Source: Gilvimarinus japonicus
Lineage (GTDB): Bacteria > Pseudomonadota > Gammaproteobacteria > Pseudomonadales > Cellvibrionaceae
Length of the DNA: 64,000 nt
Direction: 5' to 3'
Assembly (NCBI RefSeq): GCF_042847215.1
Contig: NZ_AP031500.1
Coordinates: 806,001-870,000 of the forward strand
Of the stretch, positions 36,383 through 45,350 are shown in pieces. The position numbers and the translations under genes were made by a program. The notes under the pieces are model-generated. The model was not told where the DNA came from. It saw only the letters and a program-made list of their open reading frames with translations, and ran no database searches. Numbering within the stretch: the stretch's first letter is position 1; each line of letters begins with the position of its first letter.

Positions 36383-37219
36383 ATGAACGAATTGCAACGC
36401 CAGCGTTATTTGTCGGCACTGGGTATCGACACTTTTGTCCCGCGGCTGGTTTTGCCGTGTGCGCCGCCGTCGGTACCTTGTGAGCTGCCCCAGGCAGCGG
36501 TGCCCGCCGCTGCTGGCCCCGCTGTTATGGAGGCCGTGCGTCAGCCCGCGCCAACCGCTACTGCCACAGCCTCTGGTGCCAGCGGCGCCGACACCGTTGG
36601 CCAAGTGCTGCGAGACATGGGCGTTGCTAAACCCACTGCTGTGCGCAAAGAGCCACTAAAAGCGGCAGTGCCCAAGCAGCGCAAAGTACTAGAGACGATA
36701 CACTTGCACTTGTGGCGCCCAGCGGATGATCTCATTGTGGTAGATCATTACCACCCGGGCGATGCATTGCCCACTCACACCCTGCTGAGCAACATGTTGC
36801 GCTTGCTCTGGCCTAACGATGTGCGGATCGACGCCGGCGAGGCAATACGCTGCCCGATTAGCGATAAAGTCGCCAGCCTTTACACCCGTGAAGATATGCA
36901 AGTTGAGTTACAGGCGTGGTTATCTGAAGAGTTGCAAAAAACGCCCAAGGCACAGGTTTGGCTGTTAGGAGGCGAAGCGGCTAAATATTTGGTGCGCCCG
37001 TCTACCGTAAACACCAAGCAGCCAAGTGATGATAAAAGCCGCGCGGCAAGCCCCGAGCTTACAGGCGTCGAACCTGAGCAACTGCACTTTAAACGGCTGC
37101 CGTTAGCGGTCGAACCATCGGCGGCGGCCGATGCATTGGTGTTGCCAAGTTTAACCGACATGCTCAACGCCCCCGAGTTAAAAAACAAACTTTGGCGTGC
37201 GGTGCACAGTAATGGCTGA
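36383..37219 (+). CDS. Conserved protein of unknown function upstream of rimI
   Basis: A 278-residue protein. The N-terminus ELQRQRYLSALGIDTFVPRL is followed by an Ala/Pro-rich linker (about 25-70) and a domain with IHLHLWRPADDLIVVDHYHPG, PTHTLLSNMLRLLWP, and VWLLGGEAAKYLV. Genes with the same N-terminal pattern lie directly upstream of rimI in Pseudomonas and relatives. The fold and role are not recognised. It overlaps rimI by 8 bases and sits 12 bases after leuA. Confidence 0.72.
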   Translation: MNELQRQRYLSALGIDTFVPRLVLPCAPPSVPCELPQAAVPAAAGPAVMEAVRQPAPTATATASGASGADTVGQVLRDMGVAKPTAVRKEPLKAAVPKQRKVLETIHLHLWRPADDLIVVDHYHPGDALPTHTLLSNMLRLLWPNDVRIDAGEAIRCPISDKVASLYTREDMQVELQAWLSEELQKTPKAQVWLLGGEAAKYLVRPSTVNTKQPSDDKSRAASPELTGVEPEQLHFKRLPLAVEPSAAADALVLPSLTDMLNAPELKNKLWRAVHSNG

Positions 37220-37712
37220 AAAAAAACGGCTGCCCGATAATTTGCAGGGCTCTGGAGTGACCGACACTGGCGAACCACTCGAGTACCGCTTGCTGGATGA
37301 AAGCTTGCTTGATGCCGTCTGCGAGCTGGAGCGCGACGCCCATACGTTTCCTTGGAGCCGAAAATTATTCAGCGATTGTTTGGGCGTTCGTCAGCCTTGT
37401 GTTGTGGTGTTTAGTCGCGGGCAGATTGTTGGTTATGCGGTTGTTAACGCGGCGGCGGGCAACGCCGAATTGCTCAATTTAGTGGTAGCCCACAAGAGTC
37501 AGCGCCAAGGTATTGCGCGAGCATTACTGCAGCATGTTATTCAAACGGTAAGTCTCTACGCGGACACTTTTTACTTAGAGGTTCGCGAGTCCAACGCCCC
37601 AGCTATTGCCCTGTATGAAGCAATTGGCTTTGTCGAAGTGGGCACTCGCCCCAATTATTATCCCGCCACCAAAGGTCGTGAAGACGCCATTATTTTAGCC
37701 TACACGTTATAG
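37212..37712 (+). CDS. rimI: Ribosomal protein S18 alanine N-acetyltransferase RimI
   Basis: A GNAT acetyltransferase of 166 residues from the ATG at 37212; the frame also opens with a GTG at 37197. Acetyl-CoA loop QRQGIARALL, then FYLEVRESNAPAIALYEAIGF and the tail RPNYYPATKGREDAIILAY are diagnostic. It acetylates the N-terminus of ribosomal protein S18. The N-terminus is slightly longer than usual. Coupled to the preceding unknown gene. Confidence 0.92.
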   Translation: MAEKKRLPDNLQGSGVTDTGEPLEYRLLDESLLDAVCELERDAHTFPWSRKLFSDCLGVRQPCVVVFSRGQIVGYAVVNAAAGNAELLNLVVAHKSQRQGIARALLQHVIQTVSLYADTFYLEVRESNAPAIALYEAIGFVEVGTRPNYYPATKGREDAIILAYTL

Positions 37713-37891
37713 GCCTTATCTACTGAAATAAAAAAGCCACCCGTGAAAACGTTGAGCGCCCCATGTCATCCAGACGCCAGCTGGGGATGAGCTTCTCGCG
37801 AAGTCGCGACCAATCCAGTAGCGGCAGAGTGCTTATCGGTGTAAGCGCGTCATAGTGTTTTAGATGGTGGCGCCTCGGCCTGTTGCGGGGG

Positions 37892-38425
37892 TTAATCTTT
37901 TACCGGCCTTTTGGTTAGCTTGCGTTGCAAGGTGCGCCGGTGCATACCCAGAGATCGCGCTGTGGCCGATATATTGCCGTTATTTTCTTGCAGTACTTTT
38001 TGGATGTGCTCCCACGCGAGCCGGTCGATCGAGGGCGGCCGTTCGGGGATGGTGGGTTCACGGGGCGCGCTGACACCAAATGCGCCAAGTAGCTCATCCG
38101 TATCGGCGGGTTTGCATAAATAGTTTTTGGCGCCTAGCTTTATTGCCTGTACGGCGGTGGCAATACTTGAATACCCGGTTAACACGACAATAACTATTGC
38201 CGGTTGTGCCTGTAAGAGCGAGGCAATTACTTCCAGTCCAGAGTCTGCGCCAATCTTTAAATCGACGATGGCTTGTTGATAGCGTTTAGCGTGGGCGCAC
38301 TGCTGCGCGGCTGCCGCTGTGTGGGCGACGTCAGCGTGGTAGCCACGGCGCGTGAGCGAGCGTTGCAAGGTTGTCGCAAACACAGTGTCATCATCAACGA
38401 TTAAAAAGTCGGCGGTGTTAGTCAT
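37892..38425 (-). CDS. regA: RegA/PrrA/ActR-type response regulator
   Basis: A 177-residue regulator from the ATG at 38425 (MTNTADFLIVDDDTVF); a longer frame to 38503 lies inside the kinase gene and is not native. Receiver domain with Asp11/12, phosphoacceptor Asp55 (AIVDLKIGADSG) and VLTGYSS. After a short proline-containing linker a Fis-type helix-turn-helix (NNGNISATARSLGMHRRTLQRKL) ends the protein. This layout is that of RegA, a global redox regulator of energy metabolism. It overlaps the kinase by 8 bases. Confidence 0.88.
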   Translation of the reverse strand: MTNTADFLIVDDDTVFATTLQRSLTRRGYHADVAHTAAAAQQCAHAKRYQQAIVDLKIGADSGLEVIASLLQAQPAIVIVVLTGYSSIATAVQAIKLGAKNYLCKPADTDELLGAFGVSAPREPTIPERPPSIDRLAWEHIQKVLQENNGNISATARSLGMHRRTLQRKLTKRPVKD

Positions 38426-39701
38426 GCTGCGTATCCAGCGGTAGCGTAATGGTTGTGGTGGTGCCGCCCTCGGGGCGGGGGGCCAGAGTAACGGTACCAC
38501 CAAAGCGTTGAATACTGGCGTGGGTTAAAAATAATCCCAAACCCATACCGTCGGGCTTACTCGAAAAAAACGTTTTGCCCGCCGCCGTGCGCGCCGCCTC
38601 GGGCAGCCCTTCGCCACGGTCACTCACTTGCCAAATTAACCGGTTGGTCTGAATGCTGACGCGTATGGCCAGATGTTCTGGGCAGGCATCGGCGGCGTTG
38701 TTAAGCACATTGATAATCGCCTGTTCAATGGTGGCGTGAAAGCGCACTTGTCGCACGGCCAAAGTGTCTTCTAAATGAATCTCGGGCCGGGTCTCGGGGC
38801 GCAGTAACTGCCAGTGGTCAAGTAGGGTGGTGCAATACATTTGTGCAGACATAGCCGCAGGCTGGTGTAAGCGGCTTAAGTCCGAGCGTGCTCGCAAGCT
38901 TGTTAAAATTTCGGCGCAGTGGTTAATTTGGCGGTACAGCTCTTCGAGATCCTCGCCACAGGCAGCGCGCGCTTGCGCATCTTGACGTAAATCGGCCAAC
39001 AGTACTTTCATGGTGCTTAACGGCGTGCCCAACTCGTGTGCGGTACCGGCCGCTTGGGTGGCTACTGCCAGCAGTTGCTCATCGCGCAGGTCTTCTTCGC
39101 GGCGGCGGTTTAATTCATCTTGCTGGAGCCGCACGGCACTTGCCATGCGCACCACAAAATAACTGATGAGTACGGCGCTTAACGCAAAATTTAGCCACAT
39201 CCCCAGCACGTGCCAGTTGGGGCCGCTGTTGTGGTGAGCGTGCGCTTCACCTTGTGGTGCCAGCCATTGCAGCGGCACATACCAGCGCAATAATAAGCCG
39301 TATAAAACAATGCCGGCTGCGCTTACTGCCCACGCGTTTTTTGACGGTAAGGTAGCGGCGCCGATGCACACGGGTACCAATAAGTAGCTTAAAAAAGGGT
39401 TGGTTGCCCCACCGGTAAAATAAGCAATCGCCGCAACGGCTAAAATGTCGGTTAACAGCTGAGCGGTTAATTCAGTGGCGGTCACGCTTTTGGGGTGACG
39501 CAGGCGCAGCAGCGAGAAGCCATTGACGGCGGTGAGTAGCAGTAATATCGCAAGTATTGGGGTGAGTGGTAAATGCGCCATCCCGGCTTTGCTAGCCAGC
39601 GAGCTGGCAACAGCCAAAGTAAGTATCACCATCGAGCGCATCATAACCAGTTGCCGGCAATGCTCGGAGGGTGCTTTTAGCGTTAGGTAGGGTGTTTTCA
39701 T
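38418..39701 (-). CDS. regB: RegB/PrrB/ActS-type redox sensor kinase
   Basis: A 427-residue histidine kinase with about six N-terminal membrane helices. The quinone-site motif GGATNPF lies at 97-103, the H-box HELGTPLSTMK has His222, and a cysteine at 262 (NHCAEIL) sits where RegB has its redox-active cysteine. The ATPase domain follows (NVLNNAADACPEH, VSDRGEGLP, GMGLGLFLTHASIQRFGG). An unusual His-rich loop (EAHAHHNSGPNWH) lies between helices. Partner RegA is encoded downstream. It should respond to respiratory quinone state. Confidence 0.9.
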   Translation of the reverse strand: MKTPYLTLKAPSEHCRQLVMMRSMVILTLAVASSLASKAGMAHLPLTPILAILLLLTAVNGFSLLRLRHPKSVTATELTAQLLTDILAVAAIAYFTGGATNPFLSYLLVPVCIGAATLPSKNAWAVSAAGIVLYGLLLRWYVPLQWLAPQGEAHAHHNSGPNWHVLGMWLNFALSAVLISYFVVRMASAVRLQQDELNRRREEDLRDEQLLAVATQAAGTAHELGTPLSTMKVLLADLRQDAQARAACGEDLEELYRQINHCAEILTSLRARSDLSRLHQPAAMSAQMYCTTLLDHWQLLRPETRPEIHLEDTLAVRQVRFHATIEQAIINVLNNAADACPEHLAIRVSIQTNRLIWQVSDRGEGLPEAARTAAGKTFFSSKPDGMGLGLFLTHASIQRFGGTVTLAPRPEGGTTTTITLPLDTQHD

Positions 39702-39957
39702 CTGGTTATTATACGGGCTAGGGTTAACGCTGACAGCTGTGGCGTTTTGTCGCAGGTGACACTGCCGTTTTGGGTTAGAACGGTACAGGCGTGGCCAATG
39801 CAGCCTCAGGGGGCTCCTTTCTCGAGAGTGACGGTATAAACGCTGCCGGGCTCGGGCTGCTATTCGTCATCCCCGTGCTTATTTGCGCGTAAGAATGCCC
39901 CGCTGGGGATGGTGTATACTGCCGCAGCCTTAAATTCACCTGCGTACAGGCCCATTT

Positions 39958-41307
39958 ATGCCTCCCATGCCCGCGACTATGACAGAGGGCTCCGTACCTA
40001 GGCAGCTTCGCTCGCTCGCGCTGCCTATGGTGTGGGGGCTACTGGCGACCATGTCGTTTAACGTGGTGGACACCTTCTTTGTCGCGCAGTTGGGCAATAC
40101 GCCGCTGGCGGCTATGAGTTTTACCTTTCCCGTGGTGATGTTGCTCACCAGTATGGGTATTGGCCTGGGTGCCGGTACCTCGTCGGCGGTGGCGCGTGGT
40201 GTTGGCGCTGGTGATTCCGGTCGCGCGCAGCGCTTGGCAACCGATGCTGTCACCTTAACCTTGCTGCTTTCGGTTACCGTTTGTCTGCTGGGCTGGCTTA
40301 CCATTGACCCGCTTTTTACCTTGCTCGGCGCCTCCGCCGAATTGTTACCGCTGATTCATCAATACATGAGTATTTGGTACATCAGTGCGCCTTGCTTGTT
40401 GGTACCGATGGTGGCCTTAGCGTCGCTGCGGGCGATGGGCTTAAGCCAGATTCAGGGCATTTTAATGGGCGGCGCGGCGCTGTTTAATGCCGCGCTTGAC
40501 CCGATTTTGATTTTTGGTCTGTTGGGGGCGCCCGAGCTTGGTTTGGCCGGGGCCGCCTGGGCGACCTTGGTTACCCGCAGCATTACGTTACTGCTGGCGC
40601 TGTATATTTTGCGCGCCCGGGTAGGATTGTTGGTTAGTCCTTTTGCGCCTTGGACAAGGTTGTTGTCGTCCTGGCGTGCGGTGGTGCACGTGGGGGTGCC
40701 TGCCATGGCGGCTAATATGATCATTCCGCTGGCCAGTGCCATTGTGGTCATGATGGTTGCGCGTTACGGTAACGATGCCGTGGCAGGGCTTGGTATTGCG
40801 GTGCGAGTCGAGCCTGTGGCACTTATCGCATTTTACGCGCTATCGGGGGTAATCGGCCCTTTCTTTGGGCAAAACCATGCCGCGGGTAAAACCGCTCGGC
40901 TCGCCGAGGCGCAGCGGCTTTTGTTACTGTTTTGTATAGGCTTTGGTGTGTTGCTCGCGGTTTTTTTACTGGTGTTTGGCTCGCTGATTACCGGCATGTT
41001 TACCGATCATCCTGATGTGGCGGCCGTGGCGGTGCGTTACCTGGCGATCGTCCCGATCAGCTACGGCGCCTATGGCTTGGTAATGTCTTGTAATGCGGCG
41101 TTTAATGGGTTGGGCACCCCTTGGCCGGCGATGCTGCTATCGCTGTGTCGGGTCCTGCTACTATTTTTGCCCTTGGCGGGAGTGTTGCAATTTTTTTGGG
41201 GCTTAAACGGGTTATTTATCGCCACCGCAACCACTAATGTGGTGGTTGGGGCGTGGGCCTGGCGCTGGTTGCGGCGGCAATTACAACAAGAAACTGCGTC
41301 ACCATAG
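39958..41307 (+). CDS. MATE-family multidrug/cation antiporter
   Basis: A 449-residue membrane protein with twelve predicted helices and two MatE halves. Motifs include MSFNVVDTFFVAQLG, GIGLGAGTSSAVARGVGAGD, and in the second half IVVMMVARYGNDAVAGLGIA and GPFFGQNHAAGKTARLAEA. It exports drugs or metabolites with Na+ or H+. The start could also be the ATG at 39979 (MTEGSVPRQL). A TATACT at 39915-39920 may be the -10, without a clear -35. Confidence 0.92.
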   Translation: MPPMPATMTEGSVPRQLRSLALPMVWGLLATMSFNVVDTFFVAQLGNTPLAAMSFTFPVVMLLTSMGIGLGAGTSSAVARGVGAGDSGRAQRLATDAVTLTLLLSVTVCLLGWLTIDPLFTLLGASAELLPLIHQYMSIWYISAPCLLVPMVALASLRAMGLSQIQGILMGGAALFNAALDPILIFGLLGAPELGLAGAAWATLVTRSITLLLALYILRARVGLLVSPFAPWTRLLSSWRAVVHVGVPAMAANMIIPLASAIVVMMVARYGNDAVAGLGIAVRVEPVALIAFYALSGVIGPFFGQNHAAGKTARLAEAQRLLLLFCIGFGVLLAVFLLVFGSLITGMFTDHPDVAAVAVRYLAIVPISYGAYGLVMSCNAAFNGLGTPWPAMLLSLCRVLLLFLPLAGVLQFFWGLNGLFIATATTNVVVGAWAWRWLRRQLQQETASP

Positions 41308-41405
41308 CGGTCTCGGCTCTTCTGGTGCCAGTGTCTTTTACTGTGTAATTGGCAGTCATATCCATTGGACGTTGTGCCATTTTGCTACCGCTTAACTTGC
41401 CTTGC

Positions 41406-41434
41406 TTGGTATGGTTTAGGGCTTGCGGTAGAAT
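41406..41434 (+). promoter_or_regulatory. Probable sigma-70 promoter of cysC
   Basis: TTGGTA (41406-41411) and TAGAAT (41429-41434) are spaced by 17 bases. They lie about 85 bases upstream of cysC. The leader between them and the gene can fold into GC-rich hairpins (GCGGC/GCCGC at 41452-41469, GCAGC/GCTGC at 41468-41480). Confidence 0.5.
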
Positions 41435-41520
41435 CCTTTTAGCATTGACACGCGGCTCCGTGATGCCGCAGCTTGGCTGCGCAGACCTTGCGTGTTGACC
41501 CGTGACGACGAGATTTGATT

Positions 41521-42138
41521 ATGGATAAATCAACAATCCCCTATCAGTTAAAAGATATAACGTTACCCTCCAATGCCGTCTGGCACAAAAGCACGGTATG
41601 CCCGGACGACCGGGCGATGTTAATGGCGCAAGCCCCTCGCTGCATTTGGCTGACTGGTTTGTCGGGCTCGGGCAAGTCAACTGTAGCTAACGCGTTAGAT
41701 GCCACGCTACACGCCAACGGTGTTAAAGCATTTTTGCTGGATGGCGACAATGTTAGGCACGGCTTAAATAAAGATTTAGGCATGACTGAGGCCGATCGCG
41801 CCGAGAATATCCGCCGGGTAGGTGAGGTGGCCAAATTAATGGTCGAGTCTGGCTTGGTGGTTATCTGCGCGTTTATCTCGCCCTACAAGCGCGACCGGCA
41901 AATGGTGCGCTCGATGTTTAAACCCGGTCAGTTTGTTGAGGTGTACTTAGACACTCCGCTTGCCACCTGCGAGCAGCGCGATCCCAAAGGCCTGTACAAA
42001 AAAGCCCGTGCTGGAGTGATCAAACAATTCACCGGCATTAGCGATCCCTACGAGCAGCCCGAGAGCGCAGAGTTACAGTTAAATACCACTGATATCAGCG
42101 TCAGCCAGAGTGTAGAGGCAATTTTAAACGTTTTATAA
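41521..42138 (+). CDS. cysC: Adenylylsulfate kinase CysC
   Basis: A 205-residue APS kinase from the ATG at 41521; the frame opens 6 bases earlier with TTG. P-loop GLSGSGKST, then LDGDNVRHGLNKDLGMT, EADRAENIRRVGEVAKLM, and CEQRDPKGLYKKARAG are typical. It phosphorylates APS to PAPS for sulfate assimilation or sulfation. No cysD, cysN or cysH is nearby, so it stands alone. Confidence 0.95.
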   Translation: MDKSTIPYQLKDITLPSNAVWHKSTVCPDDRAMLMAQAPRCIWLTGLSGSGKSTVANALDATLHANGVKAFLLDGDNVRHGLNKDLGMTEADRAENIRRVGEVAKLMVESGLVVICAFISPYKRDRQMVRSMFKPGQFVEVYLDTPLATCEQRDPKGLYKKARAGVIKQFTGISDPYEQPESAELQLNTTDISVSQSVEAILNVL

Positions 42139-42190
42139 CAGGTGCGGCGGACATTTTTTATCGGTAGCGGGGTTGTTACCTCAGTGTTAT

Positions 42191-42222
42191 CCCACCAATA
42201 ACCCACTGCGGTTATTGGTGGG
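42191..42222. other. Perfect 13-bp stem-loop after cysC
   Basis: CCCACCAATAACC (42191-42203) pairs perfectly with its complement at 42210-42222 around a 6-base loop, 52 bases after cysC. Neither strand has a T-run next to it, so it is not a standard intrinsic terminator. It may protect the cysC mRNA end, or be a protein site. Confidence 0.65.
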
Positions 42223-42405
42223 CGATTCTATAAAAACAGGATTGGGGCGTTTTCTATGAGGCGGCCACTTTACCGCGCTAGCCAGATACTGGCGATATGC
42301 GGGCTCAGTTTGGCTTGGCAATTGTGAATTATCCCGTTTTCAGGGAGAATGGCGCGCTTACGTATCCGCCCGGAAGGGTTGCCCCAAGTCTTAAGATCTA
42401 AAACT

Positions 42406-43989
42406 ATGTCTCACGCTGCACACCTTAAAAATATCCAAAAACGGCGCACTTTTGCGATTATCTCGCACCCTGATGCGGGTAAAACCACGATTACTGAGAA
42501 GTTGTTGCTGTTTGGCAATGCGATTCAGGTGGGTGGCTCGGTAAAAGGTAAGCGAGGGCCTCACGCGAAATCCGACTGGATGACCATGGAGCAAGAGCGG
42601 GGGATCTCGGTGACCTCGTCGGTGATGCAGTTTCCGTACAAAGAGCGCATTGTTAACCTACTGGATACCCCAGGGCACGAGGACTTCTCGGAAGATACCT
42701 ATCGCACCCTAACGGCGGTGGATTCGGTATTGATGGTGATCGATGGCGCTAAGGGTGTTGAGGATCGCACCATTAAGCTAATGGATGTTTGCCGCTTGCG
42801 CGACACGCCGATTTTGTCATTTATCAATAAGATGGACCGCGATATTCGCGATCCCATTGAGGTGCTAGACGAGGTTGAAGACGTACTTAAAATTGCCGCC
42901 GCGCCAATTAATTGGCCGCTGGGCATGGGGCGTGATTTTAAGGGTGTTTATAACTTATACACGGATACTATCCATGTGTTTGCCTCAGGGCACGGTCATA
43001 CCATTCCGCCCGATACGCAAATTAAAGGCATTGATAGCCCCGAGGCGAGCGAGTTACTGGGCAGCTACGCGGATGATATTCGCGATGAGATTGAGCTGGT
43101 ACGCGGAGCCACCCATGAGTTTGACCTTGACGAGTACCTGGCCGGGCGCTTAACGCCGGTGTTTTTTGGTACCGCACTGGCCAATTTTGGTGTGCGCGAG
43201 ATGTTGGACGGTTTTGTCGAATGGGCACCTAAGCCCATAGGGCGCGAAACCAAAAGCCACTTTGTCGAGGCCGAGAGCGAAGCCTTTAGCGGTTTTGTCT
43301 TTAAAATTCAGGCCAATATGGACCCGCGCCACCGCGACCGTATTGCGTTTATGCGGGTCTGCTCGGGTGTCTACAGTAAGGGCATGAAGATGCGCCATGT
43401 TCGCTTGGGTAAAGACGTTAAAATCTCTGATGCGGTAACCTTTATGGCCGGCGATCGCGAGTCGGTCGAGGAGGCGGTTGCGGGTGATATTATCGGCTTG
43501 CACAATCACGGCACGATCCAAATTGGCGATACCTTTACTGAGGGTGAAGATTTAAAGTTTACCGGTATACCGCATTTTGCCCCTGAGTTATTTCGTCGTA
43601 TTCGTTTGAAAGATCCGCTGAAAACCAAGGCGTTGCAAAAAGGCTTGCAGCAGCTCTCTGAAGAGGGGTCGACCCAGGTGTTTTTCCCGATGAATAATAA
43701 CGACATTGTGGTAGGGGCCGTGGGTGTATTGCAGTTTGAGGTCGTGGCGTACCGTTTAAAAGACGAGTACAAAGTCGAGGCTATTTACGAGCCGGTAAGC
43801 ATTGCGACGGCGCGTTGGGCCGATTGCGATGACCCTAAAAAGCTTGAAGAGTTTAAGCGTAAATGCGCCGATAACTTGTGCATTGATGGCGGCGGGCATC
43901 TAACCTATTTGGCGCCCACACGGGTTAATTTGTCGCTGGCCGAAGAGCGCTACCCAGACGTGGAGTTTCGGGCGACGCGAGAGCACTAA
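42406..43989 (+). CDS. prfC: Peptide chain release factor 3
   Basis: A 527-residue GTPase starting MSHAAHLKNIQKRRTFAI, matching the usual RF3 length; the frame extends upstream to 42349 without conservation. G1 SHPDAGKTTITEKLL, G2/G3 region WMTMEQERGISVTSSVMQFP and NLLDTPGHEDFSEDTYR, G4 INKMDRD. It recycles RF1/RF2 from terminated ribosomes. Single gene ending before a bidirectional terminator. Confidence 0.96.
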   Translation: MSHAAHLKNIQKRRTFAIISHPDAGKTTITEKLLLFGNAIQVGGSVKGKRGPHAKSDWMTMEQERGISVTSSVMQFPYKERIVNLLDTPGHEDFSEDTYRTLTAVDSVLMVIDGAKGVEDRTIKLMDVCRLRDTPILSFINKMDRDIRDPIEVLDEVEDVLKIAAAPINWPLGMGRDFKGVYNLYTDTIHVFASGHGHTIPPDTQIKGIDSPEASELLGSYADDIRDEIELVRGATHEFDLDEYLAGRLTPVFFGTALANFGVREMLDGFVEWAPKPIGRETKSHFVEAESEAFSGFVFKIQANMDPRHRDRIAFMRVCSGVYSKGMKMRHVRLGKDVKISDAVTFMAGDRESVEEAVAGDIIGLHNHGTIQIGDTFTEGEDLKFTGIPHFAPELFRRIRLKDPLKTKALQKGLQQLSEEGSTQVFFPMNNNDIVVGAVGVLQFEVVAYRLKDEYKVEAIYEPVSIATARWADCDDPKKLEEFKRKCADNLCIDGGGHLTYLAPTRVNLSLAEERYPDVEFRATREH

Positions 43990-44093
43990 CGCTACGGCAC
44001 TGAATGCTCAGTGCCGTGCCCGCAGGCGGTGCAACACTGTTGTTTGTGCGGACGATGCACGCTAGGTCGGTTTAGCTAATTTATCTAAAGGCA

Positions 44094-44127
44094 CAAAAAA
44101 GCGCGGCTTATTGACCGCGCTTTTTTT
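44094..44127. terminator. Bidirectional terminator between prfC and the TonB-like gene
   Basis: The 7-bp stem AGCGCGG (44100-44106) and CCGCGCT (44115-44121) is preceded by six A and followed by seven T. It can end transcription from both converging genes. Confidence 0.85.
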
Positions 44128-44129
44128 GT

Positions 44130-45350
44130 TTATTGCTCTTGCAGCTGAAAGGTAATCGGGATGGTGAAATCGTGTAGCTGTCCCGGTATCAACGCCGGTA
44201 CCTCGGGGAAGGGCTCTGCGGCTTCCACGGCGTCCATCGCTTCACTGTTTAATACCCCGTGTTCGGTTTCTTCGATTAGGGTCGCGTTTAACAGTTCACC
44301 TTTACGGTTTATTTTAATCGCAATCCTGATTGAGCCTTGATAGCCCCGTTGCATTGCGCGGCGCGGGTAGCTGATCTCGCCTTGCACCTTGCGCACTAGG
44401 TTGGAGAAGTAACGCTGGTTAGCGAGTAGCGATTCGGCGGTAAAGGTCGGTACAAAGTCTTCGTCGGACTCATCAAGTGGCTCGGGCTCGACCGGCGCTA
44501 CGCTGCTGGCAATGCTTGATGAGCTACTGGATACCGGCGCTGCCGGGGCTGAGCTTTCTACCTGCACGGTTTCACTGCTAGCGGCCTGGGTGGCGGCCGG
44601 GTTGGCTGACGGTGTTGGCGGAATCTCAATTTTGGGCGTGTCGATTTTACTTTTTGCCGGCACGACGGCAGGGGCGACCGCGACTTCTTGTTTGGGTTGT
44701 GGCTCGGGTTCTGGTTCTGGCTCGGGTGTAGGTGCGGGAGCACCCCACAGTGCGACTTGATCGGTGCGTTCGGGCGTTGGGTTGATGCTAGCGTAGCGTC
44801 CGGTGAGGGAGGTGCTAACATCGCCGCTAACCAACAGTTGTTCGCGGTAGGTTGATGATAGTGGCACCCGGCCCAGCCAGGTGCTTAGCAATAAGCCAAA
44901 AAAATTGTCATCGGCAATCGTCCCTAGCGTTATACCGTCGACACTGACGCTGACCCCTTCGCCCGGTGTTAGGGCAAACACTACGTGATCGTTCTCTTGC
45001 AGGCGCTCTTGAAACATCTTGGTGAAGCTCACCATGTTATCGGCTTGCTCAGTCAGGGCGCTGCCGCGTATGTTGATGGCCATGCCCTCAATCCACATAC
45101 GGCTAAATTTACGTGCCGAAATGCCCCGCTCAGCGGTAATTTTGAGCTCCATGCGCATGGGTTGGTTGGCCGCCAAAAGCGTGCTGGCATCGCTGCTGAG
45201 GCTCTCGCTGTAGATGGCGCCGATAAACTGGTCGCGCCCCAGCTCTTGATGGACCGCCATACCGTTTAGCAGCGGCGCCCCGTGAGCGAGGTTAGCGCCC
45301 AGCATTAGTAGGGTTAGGATCCAGTAGACAGGGACTTTGAATGTACGCAT
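44130..45350 (-). CDS. Chalcone-isomerase-like domain fused to TonB C-terminal domain
   Basis: A 406-residue exported protein. After a signal peptide (WILTLLMLGANLAHG) comes a domain like the bacterial chalcone-isomerase-like family (about 35-175: FIGAIYSESLSSDAS, RMELKITAERGISARKF, TWLGRVPLSSTYREQLL). A Pro/Glu-rich and Ser-rich linker (about 200-300) leads to a TonB C-terminal domain (ISYPRRAMQRGYQGSIRIAI, KINRKGELLNATLIEET). There is no N-terminal helix of TonB type that stays in the membrane, so the fold fusion probably acts in the periplasm. Function is not known. Confidence 0.8.
   Translation of the reverse strand: MRTFKVPVYWILTLLMLGANLAHGAPLLNGMAVHQELGRDQFIGAIYSESLSSDASTLLAANQPMRMELKITAERGISARKFSRMWIEGMAINIRGSALTEQADNMVSFTKMFQERLQENDHVVFALTPGEGVSVSVDGITLGTIADDNFFGLLLSTWLGRVPLSSTYREQLLVSGDVSTSLTGRYASINPTPERTDQVALWGAPAPTPEPEPEPEPQPKQEVAVAPAVVPAKSKIDTPKIEIPPTPSANPAATQAASSETVQVESSAPAAPVSSSSSSIASSVAPVEPEPLDESDEDFVPTFTAESLLANQRYFSNLVRKVQGEISYPRRAMQRGYQGSIRIAIKINRKGELLNATLIEETEHGVLNSEAMDAVEAAEPFPEVPALIPGQLHDFTIPITFQLQEQ

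Noticed and set aside
38426..38503. Longer start for the response regulator
   Set aside because: It runs inside the kinase gene and precedes the receiver domain by a proline-rich random stretch.
39890..39957. Promoter of the MATE gene at TATACT
   Set aside because: The -35 position (17 bases upstream) does not resemble TTGACA; not listed as a feature.
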